Part shown: positions 7,716 through 17,684 of the stretch, in pieces
Numbering within the stretch: position 1 is the first letter of the stretch
Layout: each line of letters opens with the position of its first letter
Assembly (NCBI RefSeq): GCF_002310815.1
Contig: NZ_CP011032.1
Span: 350,001 to 414,000, forward strand
DNA from: Pseudoalteromonas tunicata
GTDB lineage: Bacteria > Pseudomonadota > Gammaproteobacteria > Enterobacterales > Alteromonadaceae
Length of the DNA: 64,000 bases
Reading direction: 5' to 3'
Made by a program: the position numbers and the translations under genes
The notes under the pieces: model-generated
The model's input: only the letters and a program-made list of their open reading frames with translations
Databases searched by the model: none
Told to the model about the DNA's origin: nothing

Positions 7716-9257
7716 ATGGTTTCAAAAGAGCTTGAATATTTCAGAGCAATTATCCAAGCCAATATGGAGCCATTGGCGAAAGTAACGCAAGTGAGCCCAA
7801 TGCCGAGTTTGGAAAAAAAACTCGGCAATAAAATTTGGCTAAAGCGTGAGGATCAGCAGCCGGTTTATTCGTTTAAATTGCGTGGTGCTTTTCATAAACT
7901 CAAACAATTGCCTGCACAATCAAAAGTGGTTACAGCTTCTGCTGGCAATCATGCCCAAGGTGTGGCGTTAAGTGCTAGTTTTTTAGGTCACACGGCAAAA
8001 ATTGTCATGCCAGTGACAACCCCTGAAATAAAAGTGAATGCCGTACGCGATTTAGGTGGCGAAGTGATTTTGCATGGCCATCATTTTGATGCTGCTAATA
8101 GCTTTGCTTTAAATCTTGCAGAACAGGAGGGAGCGGTATTTGTTCCGCCATTTGACGACCCGGATGTCATTGTTGGCCAAGGGACTATTGCGCGAGAATT
8201 AATGCAGCAATTGCCACAACTTGATGCTGTTTTTATTCCTGTTGGTGGCGGTGGGTTACTCGCGGGTATGTCGGTTTATATCAAATCGTTGCGTCCAGAT
8301 ATTAAAGTAATCGGGGTTGAGTCTGAAGAAAGTGCCTGCTTAAAAGCTGCAATGGAAGCGGGTAAGCCGGTTGAGCTTGAACGAGTAGGCAGCTTTGCCG
8401 ATGGTGTTGCGGTTAAAATTATTGGTAAAGAAACGTTTCGTTTAGCGCAGCAGTTTTGTGATGAAGTTGTCACTGTAACGAGCGACGAGATTTGTGCTGC
8501 AATGCAAGATGTATTCGTTTCAACTCGAGCGGTAGCAGAGCCTTCAGGTGCTTTGGCCTTAGCAGGCCTAAAAAAATGGTGCATCGAAAACAAGGCTAAA
8601 GGACTTAAATTATCAGCCGTATTGTCGGGTGCAAATTTAAACTTTGATCGCTTACGTTACGTTGCTGAGCGCACTGCGCTTGGCGAAAAAAATGAAGCAT
8701 TATTTGCCGTTACCATAGGAGAAGAAAAAGGTAGTTTCCGTCGTTTTTGCAAAGCCTTAGGTGGGCGTGCAATTACAGAGTTTAATTACCGTTATGCCAA
8801 TTCAACCAAAGCACAGATATTTGTTGGTGTCGGTTTGCGTCGTGCACAAGAAGAGCTCGATGAGTTAAAAGCTGAGCTTACACAGTTAGATTATGATTTT
8901 ACTGACTTATCTGACAATGAATTAGCCAAATTGCATATTCGATATATGGTTGGCGGCCAGCCTGGACAAATGATTAAAGAGCGCTTATTTCGCTTTGAAT
9001 TTCCAGAGTACCCAGGTGCATTAGAGCGCTTCTTAGATACTTTAGGTGCAAATTGGAATATTACCTTATTCCATTATCGTAATCACGGTGCAGCAACGGG
9101 TAATGTCTTAGCCGCATTTGAGATCCCTGATAATGATAATCAGGCATTTCAAGAGCATTTAAGTCGCCTTGCTTATGGTTACCAAGAAGAAACAAATAAC
9201 CCTTGTTATCAACGTTTTTTAGCAGGTCCGGTTGAGAAATTGGCTGAAGCTGGCTAG
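7716..9257 (+). CDS. ilvA: Biosynthetic threonine deaminase
   Basis: PLP enzyme that turns threonine into 2-ketobutyrate, the committed step to isoleucine. The catalytic domain (about residues 1-320) has KLRGAF with the PLP lysine, SAGNHAQG for the PLP phosphate and PVGGGGLLAG. The C-terminal third carries two ACT-like regulatory domains (EEKGSFRRFC..., then FRFEFPEYPGALERFL...), so it is the isoleucine-inhibited 513-residue form and not the short catabolic TdcB. It is the last gene of the operon and is followed by a terminator. Confidence 0.97.
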   Translation: MVSKELEYFRAIIQANMEPLAKVTQVSPMPSLEKKLGNKIWLKREDQQPVYSFKLRGAFHKLKQLPAQSKVVTASAGNHAQGVALSASFLGHTAKIVMPVTTPEIKVNAVRDLGGEVILHGHHFDAANSFALNLAEQEGAVFVPPFDDPDVIVGQGTIARELMQQLPQLDAVFIPVGGGGLLAGMSVYIKSLRPDIKVIGVESEESACLKAAMEAGKPVELERVGSFADGVAVKIIGKETFRLAQQFCDEVVTVTSDEICAAMQDVFVSTRAVAEPSGALALAGLKKWCIENKAKGLKLSAVLSGANLNFDRLRYVAERTALGEKNEALFAVTIGEEKGSFRRFCKALGGRAITEFNYRYANSTKAQIFVGVGLRRAQEELDELKAELTQLDYDFTDLSDNELAKLHIRYMVGGQPGQMIKERLFRFEFPEYPGALERFLDTLGANWNITLFHYRNHGAATGNVLAAFEIPDNDNQAFQEHLSRLAYGYQEETNNPCYQRFLAGPVEKLAEAG

Positions 9258-9284
9258 CTAATATTTAGTTATTCTCTAAGTTTT

Positions 9285-9315
9285 AAACGCTAATTTTTGA
9301 TTAGCGTTTTTTTTT
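9285..9315 (+). terminator. Intrinsic terminator after ilvA
   Basis: AAACGCTAA (9285-9293) and TTAGCGTTT (9301-9309) form a 9-bp stem with a 7-base loop, followed by a run of T to 9315. It closes the ilvGMEDA operon. Confidence 0.93.
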
Positions 9316-9373
9316 GCTTAGTTTAAGGCTATAGTTTATTTCACTTTATGGATGAGTTAGTTACAAGGACAGT

Positions 9374-10438
9374 ATGCGATATCTGATCCTTGCAATGCTG
9401 GTTCTGTTTACTGGTCAATTGCAAGCCCAATACGATGTTGTTTTACAGCTAAAATGGCAACATCAGTTTCAGTTTGCTGGTTATTACATGGCCCTTGAAA
9501 ATGGTTATTACCGAGAGAAGGGCATTAATGTCACCATCATTGCGGCTAATCCCGACGATGTCGATACCGTACCCAAAGTATTATCTGGCCAAGCCGATTT
9601 TGGCATTGCAAATTCAGGCTTATTACTGCATCGATTGGCCGGTGAGCAACTGGTTGCAATGGCTGCCATTTTTCAAAGTTCACCTTATTGCTGGCTGGTG
9701 AAAGGGGATTCAACAATTCGTTCTGTTGCTGATTTTAAAGGCAAGCGAGTTGGTTTTTTTAATCGAGAAGAAAGCGCTGAGCTTTTCAGTATGCTGGCGC
9801 AAAATGATATTAGCCAAAGTGATTTAATTCCTGAAACAACTAAGGTTTCTTTACAAAATTGGATCGACGGCGATGTTGATGTCTTACCCGCTTATGTCAG
9901 CAATGAACCATTTACCCTAAAGCAAAAAAATATCGACTATCGATTACTCTGCCCCAAACGATATGGTTTGAATACTTATTCTGATGTCTTGTTTACCCGC
10001 CAAGATCTGATTGATCAAAATCCACAAATGGTGCTTGATTTTTATTTAGCCAGCATAAAGGGTTGGAAAGATGCAATTAATCATCCTCAAAAGGTGATTG
10101 ATATCATTAAAAGCCAGTATCAAAGCAAAAAGTCTCGTGCGCATTTAGCCTTTGAGGCGCAAGAGTTACTTGAGTTTATTCATCCTGAACAAGCTAAACT
10201 TGGCCAAATGTCGAGCTCGCGTTGGCGAGCGATTGCTATGATGCATGGGGCAGGGAAACAAAAAATAGATGAGCATTTAAATGGATTTATTTATAAGCCA
10301 CAAAAGCTGGCTTCATCGCGTTTTTCTTGGATGCATATTATTGCGATAATGATTATATTGATTTCGTTACCTAGCTATTACCGATTATTATTCAAGCATA
10401 AAAAGTCGAAATCGCAGTTAGAAACAACTCTTAATTAA
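9374..10438 (+). CDS. NMT1/THI5-like periplasmic binding protein with one C-terminal membrane helix
   Basis: A 354-residue protein: signal peptide (about 1-18), then an NMT1/THI5-type solute-binding domain (LKWQHQFQFAGYYMALENGYY, VLSGQADFGIANSG, SVADFKGKRVGFF), and at about residues 318-337 a hydrophobic helix (MHIIAIMIILISLPSYY) followed by a short basic tail KHKKSKSQ. In related marine gammaproteobacteria this domain is often the periplasmic sensor of GGDEF or histidine-kinase proteins. Here the chain stops soon after the membrane helix, and no ABC permease or ATPase gene is next to it. It may be a truncated sensor, a membrane-tethered binding protein, or a partner of a separate output protein. 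The ligand (pyrimidine precursor or other small organic molecule) cannot be told. Intergenic DNA follows before the next gene. Confidence 0.8.
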   Translation: MRYLILAMLVLFTGQLQAQYDVVLQLKWQHQFQFAGYYMALENGYYREKGINVTIIAANPDDVDTVPKVLSGQADFGIANSGLLLHRLAGEQLVAMAAIFQSSPYCWLVKGDSTIRSVADFKGKRVGFFNREESAELFSMLAQNDISQSDLIPETTKVSLQNWIDGDVDVLPAYVSNEPFTLKQKNIDYRLLCPKRYGLNTYSDVLFTRQDLIDQNPQMVLDFYLASIKGWKDAINHPQKVIDIIKSQYQSKKSRAHLAFEAQELLEFIHPEQAKLGQMSSSRWRAIAMMHGAGKQKIDEHLNGFIYKPQKLASSRFSWMHIIAIMIILISLPSYYRLLFKHKKSKSQLETTLN

Positions 10439-10549
10439 ACGCAAGCTTACCGAGTCAGCTCATCAGTTCAAAGCAATGACGGCAACAATACCGACATCAG
10501 GATTAAAAATTGTTATGATGTTGTGTTGTTTTTTTTAGTGATTTGTTTG

Positions 10550-11728
10550 ATGACCCATGAAAGCCAGTTTTTAGCGTTAGATCGTATTTTATTTGAGTGC
10601 CAACAATATTGGCAAATAGTAGCATTTGAGCATGATTGCTTGCCATGGCCGCAACTAATCCCAGTATTAATGCAATTGAGTGATCAAGAGTTAGCTCAAT
10701 TGGAGCATGATCCCAAACAATTAACGCATTTTCTTCGGCCTTATATTCCGCAATTAAATCAGCTCGATGCGCTGTTAGCATTACCTATAAAACCTCTTAC
10801 TAATATTACTTGGCCTTTTTGGCTTGAAAACGGTATTAAAGGCCGCAAGCTTGATCAGTTAAAAAACTTTGTTGCTGCGGTAAGTGAGCAAGCATTACCA
10901 GTACTTGAATGGTGTGCGGGTAAAGGCCACCTTGGTCGAATGTTGGCTTTTTCAGGTGCACCAAAGATTCATAGTGTTGAATTACAAGCTAATTTATGTG
11001 AGCAAGGCAATTCGTTAGCTCAAAAATATCAGTTAAATATTACTTTTAGCCAAGCTGATGTATTGGCGCCCGAGGCTAAAAATTTAGTTCAGAGCAAGCA
11101 ACATGCAGTTGCCCTGCATGCGTGTGGTGCATTGCATCAACAATTAATGCGCCACGCTGTAGCAAATAAAACTGAAAAAATGACGATTTCTCCCTGTTGC
11201 TATCATTTAATCGCTGACGATTATTATCAAGCAATGAGCGCGGTTGGCGCGCAATCTCGACTAAAACTCAGCCGACACGATTTAAAACTCGCGTTACAAG
11301 AAACAGTAACTGCGGCTAATCGGATCACTGTTTTACGACAAACTGAGGTAGAGTGGCGGCTCGCTTTTGATGCTCTGCAGCGAGAGGTCTTTGGTACAGA
11401 TACCTATTTACCGGTACCTTCGGCGCAAAAAGCGTTGTTTACAGGAGAGTTTGCTGATTTTTGTCATTGGGCGGCAAACAAAAAATCACTGCAATTACCT
11501 GAGAGTTTAGATTATCAAAAGTACTTAGAATTAGGTCTACAGCGTAAAAAAGTAGCCGATCGAATTGAATTGGTTCGTCACGCTTTTCGTCGAGCGATTG
11601 AGCTTTGGTTGGTATTCGATCGGGTGTTGTTTTTACAAGAACAAGGTTACGCTGTTGAGGTAGCTGAATTTTGCGACAAGGTAGTCACGCCAAGAAATGT
11701 ATTAATACAGGCGCATAAAATTAAATAA
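10550..11728 (+). CDS. Class I SAM-dependent methyltransferase-like protein
   Basis: About 392 residues. A central Rossmann methyltransferase fold shows motif I as LEWCAGKGHLGRMLA, an acidic strand end in SVELQANL, SQADVL, and ALHACGALHQQLM followed by SPCCYH. These features fit the Methyltransf_32 family related to eukaryotic METTL25/RRNAD1. The substrate is unknown; nucleic acid or protein are both possible. I start at the ATG at 10550 rather than a GTG 27 bases upstream, since the extra residues are hydrophobic and unlike a cytoplasmic N-terminus; neither start has a clear Shine-Dalgarno sequence. Carbonic anhydrase follows after 12 bases and may be co-transcribed. Confidence 0.75.
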   Translation: MTHESQFLALDRILFECQQYWQIVAFEHDCLPWPQLIPVLMQLSDQELAQLEHDPKQLTHFLRPYIPQLNQLDALLALPIKPLTNITWPFWLENGIKGRKLDQLKNFVAAVSEQALPVLEWCAGKGHLGRMLAFSGAPKIHSVELQANLCEQGNSLAQKYQLNITFSQADVLAPEAKNLVQSKQHAVALHACGALHQQLMRHAVANKTEKMTISPCCYHLIADDYYQAMSAVGAQSRLKLSRHDLKLALQETVTAANRITVLRQTEVEWRLAFDALQREVFGTDTYLPVPSAQKALFTGEFADFCHWAANKKSLQLPESLDYQKYLELGLQRKKVADRIELVRHAFRRAIELWLVFDRVLFLQEQGYAVEVAEFCDKVVTPRNVLIQAHKIK

Positions 11729-11740
11729 TAAAAGGTGGAT

Positions 11741-12397
11741 ATGAATAAATTAGCAAACTTATTTGATAACAATCGCCATTGGGCCTGTAAAATGACCACA
11801 CGCGATGAGAATTTTTTTAAAATATTGTCGATGCAACAAAATCCAGAATATTTATGGATTGGTTGTTCAGATTCTCGGGTGCCAGCAAATGAAATTGTTG
11901 GCTTATTACCTGGCGAGCTATTTGTGCATCGAAACGTTGCTAACGTGGTGGTACATACCGACCATAATTGTTTATCTGTGATGCAGTATGCGGTTGATGT
12001 GCTAAAAGTAAAACACATCATGGTAGTGGGTCATTATGGTTGTGGTGGCGTCAAAGCGGCGCTCGATGGGGCACGTTTTGGTTTAATCGATAACTGGCTG
12101 CGCCATGTCACCGATGCTAAAGAGAAAAACTTTACTCAATTTGAGCTAATAAGTAATCCACAGCACAAGTTTGATGCCTTATGTGAAATAAATGTCATAG
12201 AGCAAGTTCGTAATGTCTGCCAAACAAATATCGTTGAAAACGCATGGGACAGAGGGCAGGAGCTTTCTGTACATGGTTGGATTTATGGTCTTAAAGATGG
12301 GCATTTGAGGGATTTATGTTCGGGTATTACTCAACCTAGTGAAATGAATTCTATTTATCAAGACGCGATTGAGCAAGTTTTTAACTCAAAGTTATAA
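11741..12397 (+). CDS. can: Beta-class carbonic anhydrase
   Basis: Zinc enzyme interconverting CO2 and bicarbonate in the cytoplasm. The zinc ligands and the gating Asp are visible: GCSDSRVPA (Cys and Asp with the Arg of the dyad) and VGHYGCGGV (His and Cys). ELFVHRNVAN and LSVHGWIYGL are also typical. The 218 residues match E. coli Can (220). The start is the ATG at 11741 preceded by AAAGGTGG; a GTG 6 bases earlier is within that Shine-Dalgarno region. It sits 12 bases after the methyltransferase gene. Confidence 0.96.
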   Translation: MNKLANLFDNNRHWACKMTTRDENFFKILSMQQNPEYLWIGCSDSRVPANEIVGLLPGELFVHRNVANVVVHTDHNCLSVMQYAVDVLKVKHIMVVGHYGCGGVKAALDGARFGLIDNWLRHVTDAKEKNFTQFELISNPQHKFDALCEINVIEQVRNVCQTNIVENAWDRGQELSVHGWIYGLKDGHLRDLCSGITQPSEMNSIYQDAIEQVFNSKL

Positions 12398-12527
12398 TGT
12401 GGCATTGGTAAGATAAAAAACGCAATCTTTATAAATGGTTAGCTGTTATTTCTCTCACCAATACCTCAAATGTCACCAGACCTTTTTAGCTCGCTTTATT
12501 CAGCTGGTGACTTAAGGAAACTAAGGC

Positions 12528-12779
12528 TTATTCTGGCTTTAGTTTTGCCTCAAGTTGGCTAACGCGCTCTTCTAATTGAACAAGTTTTTCGCGGGTGCGG
12601 ATTAATACTTGGCTTTGAATATCAAACTCTTCACGCGAAACAAAATCCATTTGAGATAATTTATTTTGTAATACCTGCTTGGTCTTTGCTTCAAAATTTT
12701 CAGCTAAATTTTTCATACCTTGCGGCATATTCTCGGTAAGTTGTTTTGCGATTTCTTCAATTTTAGCGGGATTAATCAT
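12528..12779 (-). CDS. ubiK: Ubiquinone biosynthesis accessory factor UbiK (YqiC/BMFP family)
   Basis: An 83-residue protein aligning end to end with E. coli UbiK/YqiC: MINPAKIEEIAKQ at the start, LVSREEF-like DFVSREEFDIQSQVLIRTREKL in the middle, and a C-terminal coiled coil with leucine heptads. UbiK is a trimeric accessory factor for the Ubi complex under aerobic growth and can bind lipids. The chosen ATG has an AGAAGG Shine-Dalgarno sequence 7 bases upstream; a longer frame starting 45 bases earlier lacks support. It is divergent from rep. Confidence 0.93.
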   Translation of the reverse strand: MINPAKIEEIAKQLTENMPQGMKNLAENFEAKTKQVLQNKLSQMDFVSREEFDIQSQVLIRTREKLVQLEERVSQLEAKLKPE

Positions 12780-12887
12780 GACAGAGCCTTCTAAATTTAG
12801 TTGGCCTAATGGTAACGCATTCATAGATGAATACCAAAAAACAATCCTATTTTTGAGCTAAAAAAGCCTTGATTTAGCTAATGGCTT

Positions 12888-12919
12888 CGGATCTCAACTG
12901 GTAAAAAAGTTGAGATCCG
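12888..12919. repeat. 12-bp perfect hairpin between ubiK and rep
   Basis: CGGATCTCAACT at 12888-12899 is the exact reverse complement of 12908-12919, with an 8-base loop. No T-run follows on either strand, so it is not a standard terminator. It lies 39 bases before the rep ATG and in the divergent promoter region. It may be an operator or part of the rep 5' leader. Confidence 0.65.
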
Positions 12920-12958
12920 TTAGAATCAGCGGTCTTCTGTTTTGTTAGTTGTTCTGTC

Positions 12959-14974
12959 ATGAAATTAAATCCAAGCCAAGATGAAGCTGTTAAATTTATC
13001 AGCGGGCCTTGCCTTGTACTAGCGGGTGCTGGTTCAGGTAAAACACGGGTGATCACCAATAAAATTGCCTATTTAGTGCAAAAGTGTGAATACCAAGCAA
13101 AAAATATTGCTGCCGTTACGTTTACCAATAAAGCTGCGCGCGAAATGAAAGAGCGTTTAAGTCAAACATTAGGGAAAAAAGAAGCCAAAGGGGTATGGGT
13201 TTCGACGTTCCATACCTTAGGTCTAGAAATTATTAAAAAAGAGCTCATGACCCTTGGTTTTAAGCCTGGATTTTCGTTATTTGATGATCAGGATACCAGC
13301 CAGTTGATGGCAGAATTAACCGAAAAAGAACTTAAAAAAGACAAAGATCAGCTGAATTTACTTAAAATGCAAATCTCCAACTGGAAAAACGATCTGATCA
13401 ATCCAGAACGAGCCATTCGAGAAGCTCAAGAACCACAAAAAGCACAGTTTGCCCTGTTATATGCGCGCTATCAAAATCAACTTAGAGCCTATAATGCCTT
13501 AGATTTTGATGACTTAATTATGGTGCCAACGGTATTGCTGGCCAATTATCCTGATGTGCGAGAGCGTTGGCAAAATCGCTTTCGTTATTTATTAGTTGAT
13601 GAATATCAAGATACGAATACCAGCCAATATTTATTAGTGAAGTATCTGGTTGGTGAGCGTGCCCGTTTTACTGTGGTAGGGGATGATGATCAATCGATTT
13701 ACTCATGGCGTGGTGCTAAACCGCAAAACTTAGTCTTGTTGAGTAAAGATTTTCCTGCGTTACGCTTAATTAAACTTGAGCAAAACTATCGAAGTGCAGG
13801 GCGGATTCTAAAAGCGGCAAATATTTTAATTGCTAACAACCCCCATGTTTTTGAGAAAAAGCTCTTTAGTGAGCTTGCCTATGGTGAGCAAATTAAAGTA
13901 ATTGGCACCCGTGATGAAGAGCATGAAGCTGAACGTGTTATTGCAGAAATCATTTCGCATAAATTTACCAAGCGTACCAATTATAAAGATTACGCTATTT
14001 TGTATCGCGGTAATCATCAAGCGCGTATTTTTGAAAAAGCGCTAATGGCTAATCGCATTCCATACAAAATTAGTGGTGGCATGTCGTTTTTTAGTCGTTC
14101 TGAAATTAAAGACATCATGGCGTACTTACGTTTGTTGGTGAATCAAGATGATGACAATGCGTTTTTACGCATAGTGAATACCCCAAGGCGTGAAATTGGT
14201 ACCACTACCCTAGAAAAGCTGGGCACATTTGCTAACGAAAAACACATTAGCTTATTTGCAGCATGCTTTGAACCCGATCTTAATCATTCTTTAACGGGGC
14301 GAGGTTATAACGCCTTACAAGGATTTGGTCGCTGGGTGGTTGAGTTATCTGATGAGGCTGTGCGCGGTGATACCCTTGAAGCAGTAAAAACCTTAGTACG
14401 ACAAATTAACTACGAAGATTATTTATATGAGTCTTCACCGAGTCCTAAAGCAGCTGAAATGCGGATGAAAAACGTTTCTGAGTTATATCGTTGGATCACC
14501 GACATGATCACTGGCAATGAAGATAATCCGCCGATGACATTAGCTGAAGTTGTGACAAAACTCACATTGCGAGACATGATGGAGCGCAACGAAGGGGAAG
14601 ATGAATCAGATGCGGTGCAACTGTTAACGCTTCATGCCTCAAAAGGCCTTGAATATCCTTATGTTTTTATGGTCGGAATGGAAGAAGGATTGCTGCCTCA
14701 CCAAGTCAGTATTGATGAAGATAATGTTGATGAAGAACGCCGTTTAGCTTACGTAGGCATTACTCGAGCTCAGCAAGAGTTAATTTTCACTTATGCCAAA
14801 GTCAGACGCCAATTTGGCGAAACATCAAATACCGAAATCAGCCGTTTTGTGCAAGAGCTACCTCAGGATGACTTGGCTTATGAATCACGCCAACAGCCTT
14901 CTTCACAAGCGGAGCGTATGGAAAAAGGCCAGGCGCGAGTTGCTAACTTGAGGGCGATGCTGAAAAGAGATTAA
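12959..14974 (+). CDS. rep: ATP-dependent DNA helicase Rep
   Basis: Superfamily 1A 3'-5' helicase that helps replication forks pass protein roadblocks. The 671 residues match E. coli Rep (673) in length. Walker A is GAGSGKT (about residues 24-30), motif Ia is [15 protein letters not shown], the DExx motif is VDEYQDTN, motif III is [13 protein letters not shown], motif IV LEQNYRS, motif [17 protein letters not shown] and motif [15 protein letters not shown]. It starts [11 protein letters not shown] and has no accessory nuclease domain, which fits Rep better than UvrD. Its stop overlaps the stop of the next, convergent gene by 4 bases. Confidence 0.96.
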   Translation: MKLNPSQDEAVKFISGPCLVLAGAGSGKTRVITNKIAYLVQKCEYQAKNIAAVTFTNKAAREMKERLSQTLGKKEAKGVWVSTFHTLGLEIIKKELMTLGFKPGFSLFDDQDTSQLMAELTEKELKKDKDQLNLLKMQISNWKNDLINPERAIREAQEPQKAQFALLYARYQNQLRAYNALDFDDLIMVPTVLLANYPDVRERWQNRFRYLLVDEYQDTNTSQYLLVKYLVGERARFTVVGDDDQSIYSWRGAKPQNLVLLSKDFPALRLIKLEQNYRSAGRILKAANILIANNPHVFEKKLFSELAYGEQIKVIGTRDEEHEAERVIAEIISHKFTKRTNYKDYAILYRGNHQARIFEKALMANRIPYKISGGMSFFSRSEIKDIMAYLRLLVNQDDDNAFLRIVNTPRREIGTTTLEKLGTFANEKHISLFAACFEPDLNHSLTGRGYNALQGFGRWVVELSDEAVRGDTLEAVKTLVRQINYEDYLYESSPSPKAAEMRMKNVSELYRWITDMITGNEDNPPMTLAEVVTKLTLRDMMERNEGEDESDAVQLLTLHASKGLEYPYVFMVGMEEGLLPHQVSIDEDNVDEERRLAYVGITRAQQELIFTYAKVRRQFGETSNTEISRFVQELPQDDLAYESRQQPSSQAERMEKGQARVANLRAMLKRD

Positions 14975-17547
14975 CGCGTCAATAATCGCAGTGGCGTGTC
15001 ACTCTTTTCGGTGATTCGCTGTTTTTGCTCTGGCTTTGCTGGCGCACAAAACAGTGTTAAGCCATGACGTTCAAGTAATTGCTGGTAATTTAAAATTGCA
15101 GGGCCACTGACTACAACTTGGCTCTTAGTTAACTGGGCTACAGCGAGCAAACCCTGCAATTGCATTTGCTGTGCAGGTTGTTGTAATACTCTTTGGCTAA
15201 AAATAGCGCTTAAAATAATATAATCAAACGCAATACGTGTGATGATATTTAAATCGCAGCGATAATGTGCAAAATCGGTGATACCAAGTAGTACGCCTTG
15301 TGCTTTGAGGATTGCGAGCTGTTCAAGGGTTTTATTTGGCGCTTTAGCAATTGCTTGCTCGCTAAAAAGTAAGCAAACCTGTTGTTCTGCTTGTTTAGAG
15401 CGAAGGGCTTGTTGTAGTAATTCAAAATTACCATCATTAAGCATGGTGATATTGCAATTGATTAAAATTGGGGCGTCAGTATGCACTTGATCCAAAATAT
15501 CGTTGAGAATTTTAGTCTCAATTTCGGGCAATTTGACGCTATTGGTTAAGTATTTTTCAATTTGACTAAAGCGGATTGTACCAAGGTTTGGATGTTGCCA
15601 AATTCGCTCGGTTAAATAAGCCTTAACTTCCCCATCACTATTTTGAATAATCGTTTTAGTACTAAATGAAAGATCTGCGGTATTAAGTGTGCCATCAATT
15701 TCTACTAAGCCACTATTTTTGCTATCGATTTGTCTAAGTAGTGGGTGAAAAAATTCAACTTGTCCTCGGCCATTCTTTTTCGCTTGATACATAGCGGTAT
15801 CCGCATCTCGAATAATTGCATCGGTATCATTATAGTTATTGTGACTATGAGTAATACCAATACTTGCGCCGGATTGAATGCAAAAACCATTACGGCAAAA
15901 GGGCTCTTTCATGATATCGACAATCCTATTGGCGACATCGATAGCTTCTTGTGGATGATGTAAATGGGTAAGTAAAATAACAAACTCATCCCCAGCCAAG
16001 CGCGCTAACAAATCGTGTTCACGAATACACAAACCAAATGAGCGAGCGACATCAATTAAGAACTGATCACCCACTTGATGGCCTAAATTATCGTTAATGG
16101 CTTTAAAATTATCTAAATCAATAAATAAAACAGCAAAACCTGGTTGAGGATGGCGTAAATGGTGTTGCAGGGTTTTGTCTAATTGCATTAAAAACAAGCT
16201 TCTATTTGCCAAACCTGTGAGTGCGTCATGATGTGCATCATGGTAAAGCTGTAGCTCAATTTTTTTACGTTCTTCAATTTGTAATTCAAGATGAAGATTA
16301 GTTTGTTGTAAGGCTTTTGTTTTTTCAGCGACACGCTTTTCTAGCTTTTCATGACTTTGTTGCAGCGCTTCATTGGCTAGGTGTTTTTGTAATACATTGG
16401 CAATTTGCTGCGATACAAAATTAATAAGCTCAACATCATCTTCAGTAAAATAATGTTTTTTGTCATAGGATTGGCACGCAATCACCCCAATAACATCATC
16501 ATTGCTAATGAGTGGCGCGCCAATCCAAGACGTTTCGGTTAAATCGGTACTATGGTTTTCGGTGCGAACTACTAGTCCAGATTCAATTAACTGAGCCGAT
16601 TTGTAGTGATCAATGAGCTGGGCATTGCGTTGATTAATAACATATTCAGTAAAACCTTGACGAAATGGTCGTGTTTTATAGTGAGTAATTCGCTCATCAA
16701 CCGCATACGGAAAGCTTAGGGTTTGGCTGTTTTTGTCGTAAAGGCAAATATAGAAATTTTCGGCGTAGGTAATGCTGTTTAAAATCTGGTGAATTTGTTG
16801 ATAAAAGTCTTTTAAGCGCTCAGTTTGGGTGGCCAATTTTGAGATTTTAAATAATATTTGCTGGCGCTCTAATGTTTGTTTGCGAATTTGAATTTCTTTT
16901 TGCAGTGCTTCGTTACTTTGAGTCAGCGCAAAGGTGCGATATTTTACTTCGAGTTCAAGTAATTCACGTTTTTTTACTCGCTCAATTGCAGTTGATAAAT
17001 ACAGTGAAATCACTTCAAATAATTCAATTTGAGTCGCGCTAAAATTTTGTTTAACTTCGTAGCTTTGTGAAACCATCACACCAATAATGGTTTTATTTTG
17101 AAAAATAGGGACGCCTAGCCAATGTTCGCATACTGAGCCGAGTAATTTGAAACGATTATTTGTTTGGCCTTTAAGTATGTCGGTTTTGGTGAGTAACTGA
17201 GTTTGTCCTGTGCGGTAAACATAGCCAGTTAGTCCTGCATTAAAGTGGTGTTCTTCGGCTAAAGGAACTGATTGATGGTCTTTCTCATCAACAAAATAAG
17301 TGAGTTCAAGTTGTTCTGTGCGTTGATTTAAGAGCACAACATAAAAATTGCTCGACGGCAGATAATCTTCAAGAATTTTATGAATAGCGGGGTAAAGTAA
17401 CGTTAATTCGGCAACATTACTGGCTTGCTCTGATAGTTGAATCAAAGCAGATTGCATATCGTGAATATGCTTATATTTGGCTAATATTTTTTTTAAGCGC
17501 TTATTTTTATAAACAAGTTTATTTTTAGCGCTGTTAGGATCGTCCAC
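14971..17547 (-). CDS. GAF-GAF-GGDEF protein with degenerate EAL domain
   Basis: 858 residues with no obvious membrane helix. Domains in order: N-terminal coiled coil, GAF (about 40-190), coiled coil, second GAF (about 230-390), coiled coil (395-435), GGDEF (436-600), EAL-like (610-835). The GGDEF domain has AGDEF at 518-522, an acceptable active form, and the product-inhibition site REHD at 509-512. The EAL domain is eroded: YLTERIW stands where EALLRW is expected and ITDFAHY where the DDFGTG loop is expected, so it is unlikely to cleave c-di-GMP. It is therefore probably a cytoplasmic diguanylate cyclase driven by GAF ligands. Convergent with rep. Confidence 0.88.
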   Translation of the reverse strand: MDDPNSAKNKLVYKNKRLKKILAKYKHIHDMQSALIQLSEQASNVAELTLLYPAIHKILEDYLPSSNFYVVLLNQRTEQLELTYFVDEKDHQSVPLAEEHHFNAGLTGYVYRTGQTQLLTKTDILKGQTNNRFKLLGSVCEHWLGVPIFQNKTIIGVMVSQSYEVKQNFSATQIELFEVISLYLSTAIERVKKRELLELEVKYRTFALTQSNEALQKEIQIRKQTLERQQILFKISKLATQTERLKDFYQQIHQILNSITYAENFYICLYDKNSQTLSFPYAVDERITHYKTRPFRQGFTEYVINQRNAQLIDHYKSAQLIESGLVVRTENHSTDLTETSWIGAPLISNDDVIGVIACQSYDKKHYFTEDDVELINFVSQQIANVLQKHLANEALQQSHEKLEKRVAEKTKALQQTNLHLELQIEERKKIELQLYHDAHHDALTGLANRSLFLMQLDKTLQHHLRHPQPGFAVLFIDLDNFKAINDNLGHQVGDQFLIDVARSFGLCIREHDLLARLAGDEFVILLTHLHHPQEAIDVANRIVDIMKEPFCRNGFCIQSGASIGITHSHNNYNDTDAIIRDADTAMYQAKKNGRGQVEFFHPLLRQIDSKNSGLVEIDGTLNTADLSFSTKTIIQNSDGEVKAYLTERIWQHPNLGTIRFSQIEKYLTNSVKLPEIETKILNDILDQVHTDAPILINCNITMLNDGNFELLQQALRSKQAEQQVCLLFSEQAIAKAPNKTLEQLAILKAQGVLLGITDFAHYRCDLNIITRIAFDYIILSAIFSQRVLQQPAQQMQLQGLLAVAQLTKSQVVVSGPAILNYQQLLERHGLTLFCAPAKPEQKQRITEKSDTPLRLLTR

Positions 17548-17649
17548 TGAATTAAACCGTATTATTATAGTTATCGGTTATTATTTGAGCTTAATCATTC
17601 CATCGAATGAGAAACTCGTCAAGAATTAATGATTTTGTAGCAATAAAAA

Positions 17650-17667
17650 AAGGCCGTAAACGGCCTT
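17650..17667 (-). terminator. Intrinsic terminator of the cytochrome c5-like gene
   Basis: AAGGCCG and CGGCCTT form a 7-bp stem with a TAAA loop. On the minus strand a T-run follows (17643-17649 as A on the plus strand), 17 bases after the stop of the cytochrome gene. Confidence 0.88.
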
Positions 17668-17684
17668 CTTTTTTAAGGCCTCAA

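Noticed and set aside
10439..10549. Frameshift that would join the NMT1 protein to a downstream output domain
   Set aside because: No GGDEF or kinase coding sequence is found in any frame before the next gene.
12472..12511. GTCACCAG/CTGGTGAC inverted repeat after the carbonic anhydrase gene as a terminator
   Set aside because: The loop is 24 bases and no T-run follows, so it is too weak to call.
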